Source: a virus
Reading direction: 5' to 3' (one strand)
DNA: 64,000 bases
IMG/VR virus record: IMGVR_UViG_3300046804_004946
Coordinates: 1 to 64,000 of that record
Of this stretch, positions 35,225 through 44,190 are shown piece by piece. The translations under genes were made by a program, and so were the position numbers. The number at the start of each line of letters is the position of its first letter. Positions within the stretch are counted from its first letter, which is position 1. The notes below the pieces were generated by a model. That model saw only the letters and a list, made by a program, of their open reading frames with translations, was not told the origin of the DNA and did not search any database.

Positions 35225-36894
35225 CAATTCAAGATATTCAACTTAAGCAATCTGATGCTTACTTATCAAATCCAAATTTAAAAAGGGCAAATACATCATT
35301 TTCATGGACACAAGAGCAAATTATAGAATTTTTTAAGTGTAAAGAAGACCCTGTTTATTTTGCAAAAAATTACATTAAGATTGTTTCTCTTGATCATGGT
35401 TTAGTCCCATTTGATCTATACCCATTTCAAGAAAAATTAATTAATAATTTCCATAAGCACAGATTTAATATTTGTAAGATGCCCCGTCAAACGGGAAAAT
35501 CTACAACGTGCGTTTCATATCTTTTACATTATGCTGTTTTTAATGATAATGTAAATATTGCAATCTTGGCAAACAAAGCATCAACTGCCAGAGATCTTTT
35601 ACAGCGCCTACAACTCGCTTATGAGAATTTACCCAAATGGATGCAACAAGGGGTTTTGCAGTGGAATAGAGGTTCTCTGGAGTTAGAGAATGGATCTAAA
35701 ATCATCGCAGCATCAACATCTGCATCTGCAGTTCGTGGTGGATCATATAACATTATATTTTTGGACGAATTTGCGTTTATCCCAAACCATATTGCAGATG
35801 ATTTTTTCGCATCAACTTATCCGACTATTTCATCTGGAACATCAACAAAAGTAATCATCGTTTCCACCCCACGTGGAATGAATCATTTTTACAGAAAGTG
35901 GCATGATTCTGAAAGAGGTAAAAATGAATATGTACCAACTGATGTTCACTGGTCCGAAGTTCCTGGAAGAGACGAAAAATGGAAAGCATCTACAATTGCA
36001 AACACTTCTGAACAGCAATTTAAAGTTGAGTTTGAATGTGAATTTTTAGGATCCGTTGATACTTTAATCAATCCTTCTAAATTAAGAAATTTAGTATATG
36101 AAGATCCAATAAAAAAACATAAAGGATTGGATGTTTACGAAGATCCAATAGATGGACACAATTATATGATTACAGTTGATGTTGCAAGAGGAATAGGAAA
36201 TGATTACTCTGCATTTGTTGTTGTAGACATAACTTCTTTTCCATATAAAGTAGTTGCAAAATATAGAAATAATGAAATAAAGCCCATGCTTTTCCCAAGC
36301 GTCATAGAACCTTTGGCAAAGGCATACAATCATGCTTGGATTTTAGTTGAGATTAATGATATTGGAGATCAAATAGCAAATATATTACACTATGATTTGG
36401 AGTATGATAACATTTTAATGTGCTCTCAAAGAGGTAGAGCAGGACAAATAGTAGGAACAGGATTTAGTGGTAAAAAATCCTATCTTGGAATTAGAATGAC
36501 TGCTGCAGTTAAAAAGCTAGGTTGTTCTAATTTAAGAACTCTTATAGAAGATGATAAGTTATTAACTAATGATTATGATATTATTAGTGAGATGACAACC
36601 TTTATTCAAAAAAGTAATACTTTTATGGCAGAAGAAGGTTGTAATGATGATTTAATGATGTGTTTAGTTATCTTTGCTTGGTTAGTTGCACAACCATATT
36701 TCAAAGAAATGACAAATGATGATATTCGTAAAAGAATATATGAAGAACAAGAAGAACAAATAGAAGCAGATATGTCTCCTTTTGGTTTTATATCTACGGG
36801 ATTAGAATCTGGACCATCATTTACAGATAGTGATGGTGATACTTGGCATTTTGACGAATATGGTGATAGAAGTTATATGTGGGATTATATTTAA
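35221..36894 (+). CDS. 17: Terminase large subunit gp17
   Basis: 557 residues (T4 gp17 610). It is the packaging motor: an ATPase that translocates DNA and a nuclease that cuts headfuls. YPFQEKLI (67-74) is the Q-like motif, PRQTGKST (88-95) Walker A, and NIIFLDEF (about 176-183) Walker B with the catalytic Glu. The C-terminal nuclease starts near MITVDVARGIGNDYS (about 314) with the conserved Asp. The C-terminus is acidic (DSDGDTWHFDEYGD). It is followed by the small zinc protein with no gap. Confidence 0.95.
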   Translation: MTIQDIQLKQSDAYLSNPNLKRANTSFSWTQEQIIEFFKCKEDPVYFAKNYIKIVSLDHGLVPFDLYPFQEKLINNFHKHRFNICKMPRQTGKSTTCVSYLLHYAVFNDNVNIAILANKASTARDLLQRLQLAYENLPKWMQQGVLQWNRGSLELENGSKIIAASTSASAVRGGSYNIIFLDEFAFIPNHIADDFFASTYPTISSGTSTKVIIVSTPRGMNHFYRKWHDSERGKNEYVPTDVHWSEVPGRDEKWKASTIANTSEQQFKVEFECEFLGSVDTLINPSKLRNLVYEDPIKKHKGLDVYEDPIDGHNYMITVDVARGIGNDYSAFVVVDITSFPYKVVAKYRNNEIKPMLFPSVIEPLAKAYNHAWILVEINDIGDQIANILHYDLEYDNILMCSQRGRAGQIVGTGFSGKKSYLGIRMTAAVKKLGCSNLRTLIEDDKLLTNDYDIISEMTTFIQKSNTFMAEEGCNDDLMMCLVIFAWLVAQPYFKEMTNDDIRKRIYEEQEEQIEADMSPFGFISTGLESGPSFTDSDGDTWHFDEYGDRSYMWDYI

Positions 36895-37137
36895 ATGGAT
36901 TTAGATGATCAAGTAGATTTAGAACATCTTTTATTTTTGGAACGAAAATGTAGATCTTGTGGTCAAATAAAAAATTTATTGGACGATTTTTATTTATCAT
37001 ACAGAGACAGAGGATCTTTACCATCATCATATTCTTATGAATGTAAAGAATGTACGATACAAAGAATAAAAAAATCTAGATTAATATGCCCCAAAAAAGA
37101 AATTATATCAGATTTTATAGAATATCCAGACTGGTAA
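36895..37137 (+). CDS. Small zinc-ribbon-like protein, 80 aa
   Basis: Two Cys pairs, C-R-S-C (residues about 19-22) and C-K-E-C (about 50-53), spaced by LSYRDRGS and SYECKECTIQRI. This matches the zinc half of HNH or endonuclease VII-like phage proteins, but the catalytic His and Asn are not seen. It may be a DNA-binding remnant of such an enzyme or a regulator. It begins at once after the gp17 stop. Confidence 0.65.
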   Translation: MDLDDQVDLEHLLFLERKCRSCGQIKNLLDDFYLSYRDRGSLPSSYSYECKECTIQRIKKSRLICPKKEIISDFIEYPDW

Positions 37138-37218
37138 TTGTTCGTGGGTTATTTCCCCATCAGAAATAGTCTTTTTAATAAATAATTTTAGAATATTTCT
37201 GGAAAAGGAGACAAGAAG
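37138..37218. other. Gap before gp18 with late promoter
   Basis: AATAAATA at 37177-37184 is a late promoter one base off the consensus, 34 bp before the gp18 ATG. A strong Shine-Dalgarno (AAAAGGAGA) precedes gp18. Nothing else is seen. Confidence 0.6.
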
Positions 37219-39396
37219 ATGCCTTTAAATTTAGCATCTCCTGGAGTTATTGTAAGAGAAGTTGATGTAACAGTTGGAAGAGTTGACCCATCATCAAGCA
37301 CTGTAGCCGCAATTGTTGCGCCTTTTGAAAAAGGTCCAGTTGAGAGTTCAGTTTTGATTCAAAACGAACAAGAATTATTGGCAAATTTTGGACAACCACG
37401 CAATTCAGCAACTCATTATGAAACTTGGTTTACCGCTTCATCGTTCTTGGCATATGGTGGAAATTTACTAGTTTTAAGATCTGATGGAACAAGTTTATAT
37501 AATGCAGCAGTTGGAACATCTGCTGGTGCAGGAACAAGTATAAAGATCAAAAGTTATGATGATTATGTAAATAAAGGATACGATGAAACTGCAATTTCTG
37601 GTCACGTTGCTGTAGCAAGAAATCCAGGATCTTGGGGTAATGGATTAAAAGTTGCAATCATTGATGGTAAAGCTGATCAAATTTTAAGTGGAATAACAAC
37701 AAGCAGTGTAGTTGTTGGTTATGGAATAACTCAATCTATTAGTGGAACTGTTAATGCTGGTATTGGAACAACTACAGTTTTAGATGGTTATATCAAAGGA
37801 ATTATTACTGGAATTGGTGCTAGCACTTTAGATGTGAAAATATTGAGTTATGTTTCAGCATCTGGAACAGAATCTCAAATTGACTACGAACCACAAGGTG
37901 TTTACAGATTTTCTGTAGGTGTAGGAACTGTTAGAATTCACCAAAATGGTAGCGCAGTAGCATTATCAACTGTTACTTTTTCATCGGCACCAGACTGGTA
38001 TGATTCACAATCCATAACTTTAGACAATGGTTCAATTGCATGGAATACTCTTGGACCAAGACCAGGAACTTCAAGATTTGCATCTTCTAGAGGAAGTAGA
38101 TTTGATGAACTTCACGTCGTTGTTATTGATGGAGATGGAGGAATTACTGGAAATTCTGGTACTGTTTTAGAGAAACATTTATCCTTATCTAAAGCCAAAA
38201 ATGCAGTTTATGCTGCAGGAAGTTCTTCTTATTGGAATAAGTATGTTTCTGAAGGATCTTCATTAATTTTTGCAGGTTCTCAGCCAACTGGTGTTGTAAC
38301 TTGTGGATTTACAACTTCTTCATCTTTTTCATTAGGTACAACTAAGAACTGGAATACTGTTACTGAAAATAATACAGTATTTAAATGTTTAGGTGCAGAA
38401 ACCTATTCATTATCTGGAGGAAAAAATTATGATGGTCAAACAAGTTTAGACAATAATGCATCCTTAGTGTCATCATTGGCAGATTTATCAAGTGGATATG
38501 ATTTATTAACAAATACCGAACAATATGATACTGATTTTATACTAATGGGATCGGCAGCTTATGATAAAGAGACTGCCCAGGCATTAGCATCTAAAATTAT
38601 TTCAGTTGCAGAACAAAGACAAGATGCCATCGCATGTATTTCTCCATATAGAAATTCAATGTTGAATTTAAGTGGTACATCCCAATTTGTTCCTATAAAT
38701 GCATCAACAATAACAGATAATGTTATTAGTTTCTATGCATCAATACCATCTTCATCTTATGCAATTTTTGATAGTGGTTATAAGTACATGTACGATAAAT
38801 TTGCACAAACATTTAGATATGTACCATTAAATGGAGATATTGCTGGAATTTGTGCAAGAGCTGAGATAGCAAATGCTCCTTGGGTTTCACCTGCTGGAAC
38901 ATCAAGAGGTTCAGTTTTAAATGCAGTTAAACTTGCATATAATCCATCAAAAGTACAAAGAGATAGACTTTACTCTAATAGAGTAAATCCAGTTATTTTC
39001 TCTTCAGGATCTGGAATAATTTTATTTGGTGATAAAACAGGTTTAGCAAAATCATCAGCATTTGATAGAATTAACGTTCGCAGATTAATGATTTACATTG
39101 AAAATGCAATAAAAGCAGCTGCTGATGATCAATTGTTTGAATTTAATGATGAAACAACAAGAAGTAATTTTGTAAATTCAGTTGATCCTTTCTTAAGAGA
39201 TATTCAAGCAAAAAGAGGATTATTAGATTACAGAGTTATTTGTGATGCAAGTAATAATACTGCCGCAGTAATTGACAATAATGAGTTTATTGCCGATATC
39301 TATGTAAAACCATCACGTTCTATCAATTATATTGGTCTGACTTTTGTAGCTACGAGAAGTGGTGTTTCTTTTGAAGAAATCGTAGGTAATGTTTAA
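37219..39396 (+). CDS. 18: Tail sheath protein gp18
   Basis: 725 residues (T4 gp18 659). It forms the contractile sheath. The start (LASPGVIVREVDVTVGRVDPSSSTVAAIVAPFEKGPVE) is typical, and the C-terminus has the conserved sheath fold part (RTIEN-like RLMIYIENAIKAAADDQLFEFND, DYRVICDASNN, ADIYVKPSRSINYIGLTFVATRSGVSFEEIVG). The middle is an insertion domain rich in Ser, Gly and Thr. gp19 follows 43 bases later. Confidence 0.95.
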   Translation: MPLNLASPGVIVREVDVTVGRVDPSSSTVAAIVAPFEKGPVESSVLIQNEQELLANFGQPRNSATHYETWFTASSFLAYGGNLLVLRSDGTSLYNAAVGTSAGAGTSIKIKSYDDYVNKGYDETAISGHVAVARNPGSWGNGLKVAIIDGKADQILSGITTSSVVVGYGITQSISGTVNAGIGTTTVLDGYIKGIITGIGASTLDVKILSYVSASGTESQIDYEPQGVYRFSVGVGTVRIHQNGSAVALSTVTFSSAPDWYDSQSITLDNGSIAWNTLGPRPGTSRFASSRGSRFDELHVVVIDGDGGITGNSGTVLEKHLSLSKAKNAVYAAGSSSYWNKYVSEGSSLIFAGSQPTGVVTCGFTTSSSFSLGTTKNWNTVTENNTVFKCLGAETYSLSGGKNYDGQTSLDNNASLVSSLADLSSGYDLLTNTEQYDTDFILMGSAAYDKETAQALASKIISVAEQRQDAIACISPYRNSMLNLSGTSQFVPINASTITDNVISFYASIPSSSYAIFDSGYKYMYDKFAQTFRYVPLNGDIAGICARAEIANAPWVSPAGTSRGSVLNAVKLAYNPSKVQRDRLYSNRVNPVIFSSGSGIILFGDKTGLAKSSAFDRINVRRLMIYIENAIKAAADDQLFEFNDETTRSNFVNSVDPFLRDIQAKRGLLDYRVICDASNNTAAVIDNNEFIADIYVKPSRSINYIGLTFVATRSGVSFEEIVGNV

Positions 39397-39439
39397 TCTT
39401 TCATCATAATCTAAAAATTACTTATTAGAGGTAAAAAAA

Positions 39440-40045
39440 ATGGCATTAAAAACTCTCGATAGCTTTAAATCTCAATTAACTGGTGGTGGTGCAAGACCTA
39501 ATCTATTTGAAGTCTCTATATCTTTTCCAACTGAATTAAATATTGCTGGTGGAAAACAACCAATTACTAAACCAGAAACAGGTACTGCTGGTGCTGCAGA
39601 AAGTATGCTTACTTTTATGGTAAAAGCTGCTGCTCTTCCAGCATCCAATATTACTCCTATTGAAATTCCTTTTAGAGGAAGAACATTAAAAGTTGCTGGA
39701 GAAAGAACCTTTGATACTTGGACAATTACAGTTTTAAATGATACTGATTTTAAAATTAGAACATCCTTTGAGCAGTGGATGAATGGAATTAGTAGAATTT
39801 CAGACGCAAGCGGAGATGTAAATCCTTCCAATTATCAACAAGACGCATTTGTTAGACAACTTAATCGCGTCGGTGATACTATGAGAGAATATAAATTTGT
39901 TGGAATATTCCCAACGAATATTTCACAAATTGATCTTTCTATGGATTCAACTGATACAATTGAAGAATATACTGTGGAATTCCAAGTTCAATATTGGCAA
40001 GCTGTTGCTGCTGCATCTGATACAACTAAGCCAGAAATTAAATAA
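39440..40045 (+). CDS. 19: Tail tube protein gp19
   Basis: 201 residues (T4 gp19 163). It makes the inner tail tube. Recognised by LDSFKSQLTGGGARPNLFEVSISFP at the start, KAAALPASNITPIEIPFRGRTLKVAGERTFDTWTITVLND, and the C-terminal VEFQVQYWQAV. A Shine-Dalgarno (AGAGGT) precedes it. It lies between sheath and portal as in T4. Confidence 0.93.
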   Translation: MALKTLDSFKSQLTGGGARPNLFEVSISFPTELNIAGGKQPITKPETGTAGAAESMLTFMVKAAALPASNITPIEIPFRGRTLKVAGERTFDTWTITVLNDTDFKIRTSFEQWMNGISRISDASGDVNPSNYQQDAFVRQLNRVGDTMREYKFVGIFPTNISQIDLSMDSTDTIEEYTVEFQVQYWQAVAAASDTTKPEIK

Positions 40046-40051
40046 TAAATA
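40044..40051 (+). promoter_or_regulatory. T4-type late promoter (AATAAATA)
   Basis: AATAAATA overlaps the gp19 stop (TAA 40043-40045) and lies 30 bp before the gp20 start. Confidence 0.5.
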
Positions 40052-40081
40052 GATATAACAAATTTATTTTAATTTTATACG

Positions 40082-41761
40082 ATGCCAAGACTTTTTGGTT
40101 TTTCTATTGAAGATCCTGATAATAAAAAATCTAAAATTGTCTCCCCCGTCCCTCAAAATAATGAGGACGGGGTTGATAATTATATTGCAAGTGGTTTTTA
40201 TGGTCAATATTTAGATATTGAAGGTGTTTTTAGAACTGAAAACGATTTAATACGAAGATATAGAGAAATGGCATTACACCCAGAGTGTGATGCCGCTATT
40301 GAAGATGTAGTAAATGAAGCAATTGTTAGTGATTTGTACGATTCGCCTGTTGAAATTGAACTTTCTAATTTAAACGCAAGTGATAAAGTAAAAGAAAAAA
40401 TAAGAGAAGAATTTAAATATATTAAAGAATTGATGGATTTTGATAAAAAGTCTCATGAAATTTTTAGGAATTGGTATGTTGATGGAAGACTTTATTATCT
40501 AAAAGTTATAGATCCAAAAAATGTATCTGATGGTATAAAAGAGATCAGATATGTTGATCCTATGAAAATGCGTCATGTTAGGCAAGAAAAGAAAAAGGGA
40601 GATCCTAGAATCCCTATGTCTGCTGAAATGATTAATCCTATGAATGGTAGAGGTGATGATAGAAATGTATATTCTCCAGAGATAGAAGAATATTTCATAT
40701 ACACACCTTCTCCAAATTATCCAACTGGAATGGTATCCAGTTCTGGAGCACAGAAAGGAGTTAAAATTGCTAAAGATTCTGTTACTTATTGCACTTCTGG
40801 ATTAGTTGACAGAAATAAAGGAACGGTTCTTTCATATCTTCATAAAGCAATTAAATCTCTCAATCAACTTCGCATGATTGAAGATTCTTTGGTTATCTAT
40901 AGACTATCAAGAGCACCAGAAAGAAGAATTTTTTATATTGATGTTGGCAATTTACCAAAAGTAAAGGCAGAACAATATCTTCGTGATGTGATGATGCGCT
41001 ATAGAAATAAAATGGTGTATGACTCCAATAATGGAGAAATTCGTGATGATAGAAAGTTCATGAGTATGCTTGAGGATTTCTGGCTTCCTCGCCGTGAAGG
41101 TGGTAGAGGAACAGAAATCACAACTCTTCCAGGTGGTCAAAATCTTGGAGAACTTGCAGATATTGAATATTTTCAGAAAAAACTTTACAGATCACTTGGT
41201 GTTCCAGAATCAAGAATTGCAAATGATGGTGGTTTCAATTTAGGAAGATCATCAGAAATTTTAAGAGATGAATTAAAATTTACTAAATTTGTTGGCAGAC
41301 TGCGTAAAAGATTTGCCAACATGTTTACCGATATGTTACGGACACAATTAATATTAAAAAATATTGTTTCCCTAGAAGATTGGGAAAAAATGTCGGATCA
41401 TATTCAGTTTGATTTTGTTTATGATAATCAATTTTCGGAATTAAAAGAAACTGAATTGATGACAGAACGTCTCAATTTAGTTGCAATGATGGAACCATAT
41501 ATTGGCAAATATTTTTCAGTTCAGTATGTAAGATCTAAAATTCTTCGCCAAACAGATGGTGATATTGTAGAACTAGACAAACAAATTGATAAGGAAATAA
41601 AGGATGGAATTATTCCAGATCCAGATTCAATTGATCCAATAACTGGAGAACCTTTGCCAATTGGTCCTTTAGGAGATGTTCCTACTGAACCAGATACAGA
41701 AAAGCAAGGTGCGGTTACTAATGCACAATCCCAAAAAGACGTTAAAAAAACCCAAATATAA
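40082..41761 (+). CDS. 20: Portal vertex protein gp20
   Basis: 559 residues (T4 gp20 524). It forms the 12-subunit portal through which DNA enters and leaves. Typical segments are VFRTENDLIRRYREMALHPECDAAIEDVVNEAIV, KVIDPKNVSDGIKEIRYVDP, and RAPERRIFYIDVGNLPKVKAEQYLRDVMMRYRNKMVYD with SMLEDFWLPRREGGRGTEI. It is the gene used in cyanophage diversity surveys. Two late promoters follow its end. Confidence 0.95.
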   Translation: MPRLFGFSIEDPDNKKSKIVSPVPQNNEDGVDNYIASGFYGQYLDIEGVFRTENDLIRRYREMALHPECDAAIEDVVNEAIVSDLYDSPVEIELSNLNASDKVKEKIREEFKYIKELMDFDKKSHEIFRNWYVDGRLYYLKVIDPKNVSDGIKEIRYVDPMKMRHVRQEKKKGDPRIPMSAEMINPMNGRGDDRNVYSPEIEEYFIYTPSPNYPTGMVSSSGAQKGVKIAKDSVTYCTSGLVDRNKGTVLSYLHKAIKSLNQLRMIEDSLVIYRLSRAPERRIFYIDVGNLPKVKAEQYLRDVMMRYRNKMVYDSNNGEIRDDRKFMSMLEDFWLPRREGGRGTEITTLPGGQNLGELADIEYFQKKLYRSLGVPESRIANDGGFNLGRSSEILRDELKFTKFVGRLRKRFANMFTDMLRTQLILKNIVSLEDWEKMSDHIQFDFVYDNQFSELKETELMTERLNLVAMMEPYIGKYFSVQYVRSKILRQTDGDIVELDKQIDKEIKDGIIPDPDSIDPITGEPLPIGPLGDVPTEPDTEKQGAVTNAQSQKDVKKTQI

Positions 41762-41776
41762 ATAATCATATAAATA
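41757..41776 (+). promoter_or_regulatory. Two tandem T4-type late promoters
   Basis: TATAAATA at 41757-41764 overlaps the gp20 stop, and a second perfect TATAAATA lies at 41769-41776, 12 bp downstream. They precede a small core protein and the gp21-22 group, which needs early-late high output. Confidence 0.65.
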
Positions 41777-41788
41777 CACTAAATTTTT

Positions 41789-41953
41789 ATGGATAACATT
41801 GTCGATTTGATTGCCACTGATTCTTCTGCTTCTGATATTTCAGATTTGATAAAGGATGCTCTTTTTGCAAAATCTGCCGAAAAAATTAATTCAATTCGTC
41901 CAGAGGTAGCTAGTTCTTTATTTGGATTTAATAGCGTAGGGGAAGAAGAATGA
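41789..41953 (+). CDS. Small prohead core protein, gp67-like by position
   Basis: ATG 41789, 54 residues. The N-terminus has a helical pair (DNIVDLIATDSSASDISDLIKDALFAKSAEKINSIRPEVASSLFG) and an acidic end (VGEEE). T4 gp67, a prohead core protein, sits at this place between gp20 and gp21 and has a similar small helical start, though no full match can be judged. The stop overlaps the next ATG (ATGA). Confidence 0.6.
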   Translation: MDNIVDLIATDSSASDISDLIKDALFAKSAEKINSIRPEVASSLFGFNSVGEEE

Positions 41954-42216
41954 CAACAAAAATTTTAGCAGGTGAAATAAATTTACCAACTACAACAGGA
42001 ACAGCTACAAGTTTTACTGCAGCCACAGTTGTACGACTTGTAAATACTGATACTTCTGCACACATTGTAACTGTTGTAGAAACTCAATCTGGTGCTGGCG
42101 TTGGATCTATGACTATGCCAGCAGGAACAGTTGAGCAGATTGTTAAATCACCAAATCATTGTGTTTATGCAGATAGTGCTTTAGTTAAAGGAACAAAAGT
42201 AGGTTTTACAAATTAA
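41950..42216 (+). CDS. Small beta virion protein, 88 aa
   Basis: Overlaps the upstream stop. The sequence alternates strands (TAATVVRLVNTDTSAHIVTVVE, GSMTMPAGTVEQIVKSPNHCVYADSALVKGTKVGFT), like a small beta sandwich or decoration protein. Placed between the core protein and protease genes, it is probably part of the head. No family name is sure. Confidence 0.65.
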   Translation: MTTKILAGEINLPTTTGTATSFTAATVVRLVNTDTSAHIVTVVETQSGAGVGSMTMPAGTVEQIVKSPNHCVYADSALVKGTKVGFTN

Positions 42217-42220
42217 AAAA

Positions 42221-42871
42221 ATGAAACTCATCACAGAAGAAGTATCAAAGGTAAAGTTTATTACCGAAGGAAAAGGATCCCAAAAGAAACTGTATATTGA
42301 AGGTATTTTCCTTCAGGGTGATATTTGCAATCGTAATGGAAGAATGTATCCTATGGAAACTCTTTCACGTGAAGTAAGAAGATATACCGAAAATTTTGTT
42401 TCAAAAGGTCGTGCTCTTGGAGAACTCGGTCACCCAGATGGTCCTACTGTGAATCTTGATCGTGTATCTCACAAAATTGTTTCTCTTACTCAAGAAGGAA
42501 CAAATTTTAGAGGTAAGGCACAACTTCTTGAAACCCCAATGGGTAAAATTGCAAAAGCTTTAATTGATGATGGTGTTTGTCTGGGCGTTTCTTCTCGTGG
42601 TGTCGGTTCATTAAAAATGACCAATGAAGGGCATAAAGTTGTTGGTGAAGATTTCATGCTTGCAACTGCTGCTGATATTGTTGCCGATCCTTCTGCACCT
42701 GATGCTTTTGTTCAGGGAATTATGGAAGGTAAAGAATGGGTTTGGGATGGTGGAATTCTTCGTGAAAAACTTGCAGAATCAACAAAGCGTAGAATTAATA
42801 CATTAGTTGATCAACAAAGACTTGAGGAACATAAACTTGGTTTATTCCAAGAGTTTCTGTCAAATTTATAA
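42221..42871 (+). CDS. 21: Prohead core protease gp21
   Basis: 216 residues (T4 gp21 212). It is the herpesvirus-type serine protease that cuts scaffold and capsid proteins during head maturation, after L/I-x-E. H71 in GELGHPDG and S124/S125 in GVSSRG fit the catalytic His and Ser. ICNRNGRMYP (36-45) is also conserved. The next gene is its substrate gp22. Confidence 0.93.
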   Translation: MKLITEEVSKVKFITEGKGSQKKLYIEGIFLQGDICNRNGRMYPMETLSREVRRYTENFVSKGRALGELGHPDGPTVNLDRVSHKIVSLTQEGTNFRGKAQLLETPMGKIAKALIDDGVCLGVSSRGVGSLKMTNEGHKVVGEDFMLATAADIVADPSAPDAFVQGIMEGKEWVWDGGILREKLAESTKRRINTLVDQQRLEEHKLGLFQEFLSNL

Positions 42872-42874
42872 ATT

Positions 42875-42886
42875 AATAAATAAATA
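42875..42886 (+). promoter_or_regulatory. Overlapping T4-type late promoters before gp22
   Basis: AATAAATA at 42875-42882 and again at 42879-42886, 26-30 bp before the gp22 start. Each is one base off the consensus. Confidence 0.55.
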
Positions 42887-42912
42887 TAGATTATATACAG
42901 AAATCTAAACAA

Positions 42913-44139
42913 ATGTCCGTTGGTAGAAATTTACAAGAAATGGAAAACGTAGTAACCAAAGGAGCAAAACCTGCTGAACCAATGCCTAAGTTAACCAAGG
43001 GTATTCCCGATGGTCAAACAGGTAGTTGGGAAGATTTAGGTGGTCCTACTCCAGAAAATTATCGTTCAGACGACGATTCAGCAAAACTAAAGGATGCATC
43101 ATCTCCTTTAGCTCAGGTTAAAAATGTGGTTAACAAAGGTGCAAAAGGTGCCGACCCTATGCCAGCGGCAATTGTTGGTAAAAAAGCCAGTTATGGTGAA
43201 GAGACTGAAACTGAAGAAGAGTTAATTTCAGAAGAAGAAACTGAAGAAGATGATGCTGAATCAGATGATAATACTAATAATGGCAAATCATCTAAGAAGA
43301 AAGAAAAGAAAGAAAAAAATGATGAGAAAAATGATGAAGATGAAATGAAGGAAGAGGTTGAAGAAGAAGGTGAGGATGTAGAAGAAGAGGAAGAGGAAGA
43401 AGAAATTGACATCGAAGAAGATGTCAAAGCACTTTTGGAAGGTGAAGATCTTTCAGAAGAATTCCAAGAAAAGGCACGTGTTATTTTTGAAGCTGCGATT
43501 AGATCAAAAGTTTCAGAAATTAAAGAAGAATTACGTGCATCGTATGAAGATGCACTAGTTGAAGAAGTTCAACTAATTAAAGAAGAACTTACAGATCGTG
43601 TTGATGCATACCTTGAGTATGTTGCCGACGAGTGGATTCAAGAGAATGCACTTGCAGTCGAGCACGGTCTTAAGACTGAAATGACCGAATCATTCCTTCA
43701 AGGAATGAAGGGTCTTTTTGAAGATCATTATGTAACAATCCCTGAAGATAGATATGATGTAATCGAGAGTATGGTAGATAAACTTGATGAAATGGAGACG
43801 AAACTCAACGAGCAAATCGAAAGAAACGTTGCTCTAAAGAAAAGATTAGCAGAGTCAGTTGCTGATGTAATTTTTGCAGAAGTATCTGAGGGTCTAGCAC
43901 TTTCTCAGAAAGATAAACTCGCTTCTCTTGCTGAAAATGTTGAGTTTGAAAGTGAAGAAAACTATCGTGAGAAACTAGTTACTTTAAGAGAATCTTATTT
44001 CCCTTCAAGAATCGCTAGTGCTCAAAGAGATGACTCTGAGAACTTGTCTGAAAGTACAGATGTGCAAAATATTCAACCTCAAGTAGGTGGAATTATGGAA
44101 GCATATCTTCAGACTCTTGGCAGAGTTGCCAAAAAGTGA
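42913..44139 (+). CDS. 22: Prohead scaffold core protein gp22
   Basis: 408 residues (T4 gp22 269). It is the main scaffold, digested by gp21 before DNA packaging. The N-terminal 90 residues contain two repeats of K-N/VVxKGAK-x-A-[ED]-PMP (VVTKGAKPAEPMP, VVNKGAKGADPMP). Residues about 97-175 are a long Glu/Asp/Lys run. The second half is helical and coiled-coil (LDEMETKLNEQIERNVALKKRLAESVADVIF), the part shared with T4 gp22. It lies before gp23 as in T4. Confidence 0.9.
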   Translation: MSVGRNLQEMENVVTKGAKPAEPMPKLTKGIPDGQTGSWEDLGGPTPENYRSDDDSAKLKDASSPLAQVKNVVNKGAKGADPMPAAIVGKKASYGEETETEEELISEEETEEDDAESDDNTNNGKSSKKKEKKEKNDEKNDEDEMKEEVEEEGEDVEEEEEEEEIDIEEDVKALLEGEDLSEEFQEKARVIFEAAIRSKVSEIKEELRASYEDALVEEVQLIKEELTDRVDAYLEYVADEWIQENALAVEHGLKTEMTESFLQGMKGLFEDHYVTIPEDRYDVIESMVDKLDEMETKLNEQIERNVALKKRLAESVADVIFAEVSEGLALSQKDKLASLAENVEFESEENYREKLVTLRESYFPSRIASAQRDDSENLSESTDVQNIQPQVGGIMEAYLQTLGRVAKK

Positions 44140-44148
44140 TTTTTAAAT

Positions 44149-44156
44149 TATAAAAA
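44149..44156 (+). promoter_or_regulatory. Possible late promoter before gp23 (TATAAAAA)
   Basis: TATAAAAA differs from TATAAATA at one position and lies 34 bp before gp23. It is followed by a good Shine-Dalgarno (AGAGGT). Confidence 0.4.
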
Positions 44157-44190
44157 TTCAAACTAACAATTTTAAAAAGAGGTAACACAA

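Noticed and set aside
43191-43427. Minus-strand Ser-rich ORF opposite gp22
   Set aside because: It is the antisense of the GAA/GAT-rich acidic run in gp22, which gives Ser-rich peptides by chance.
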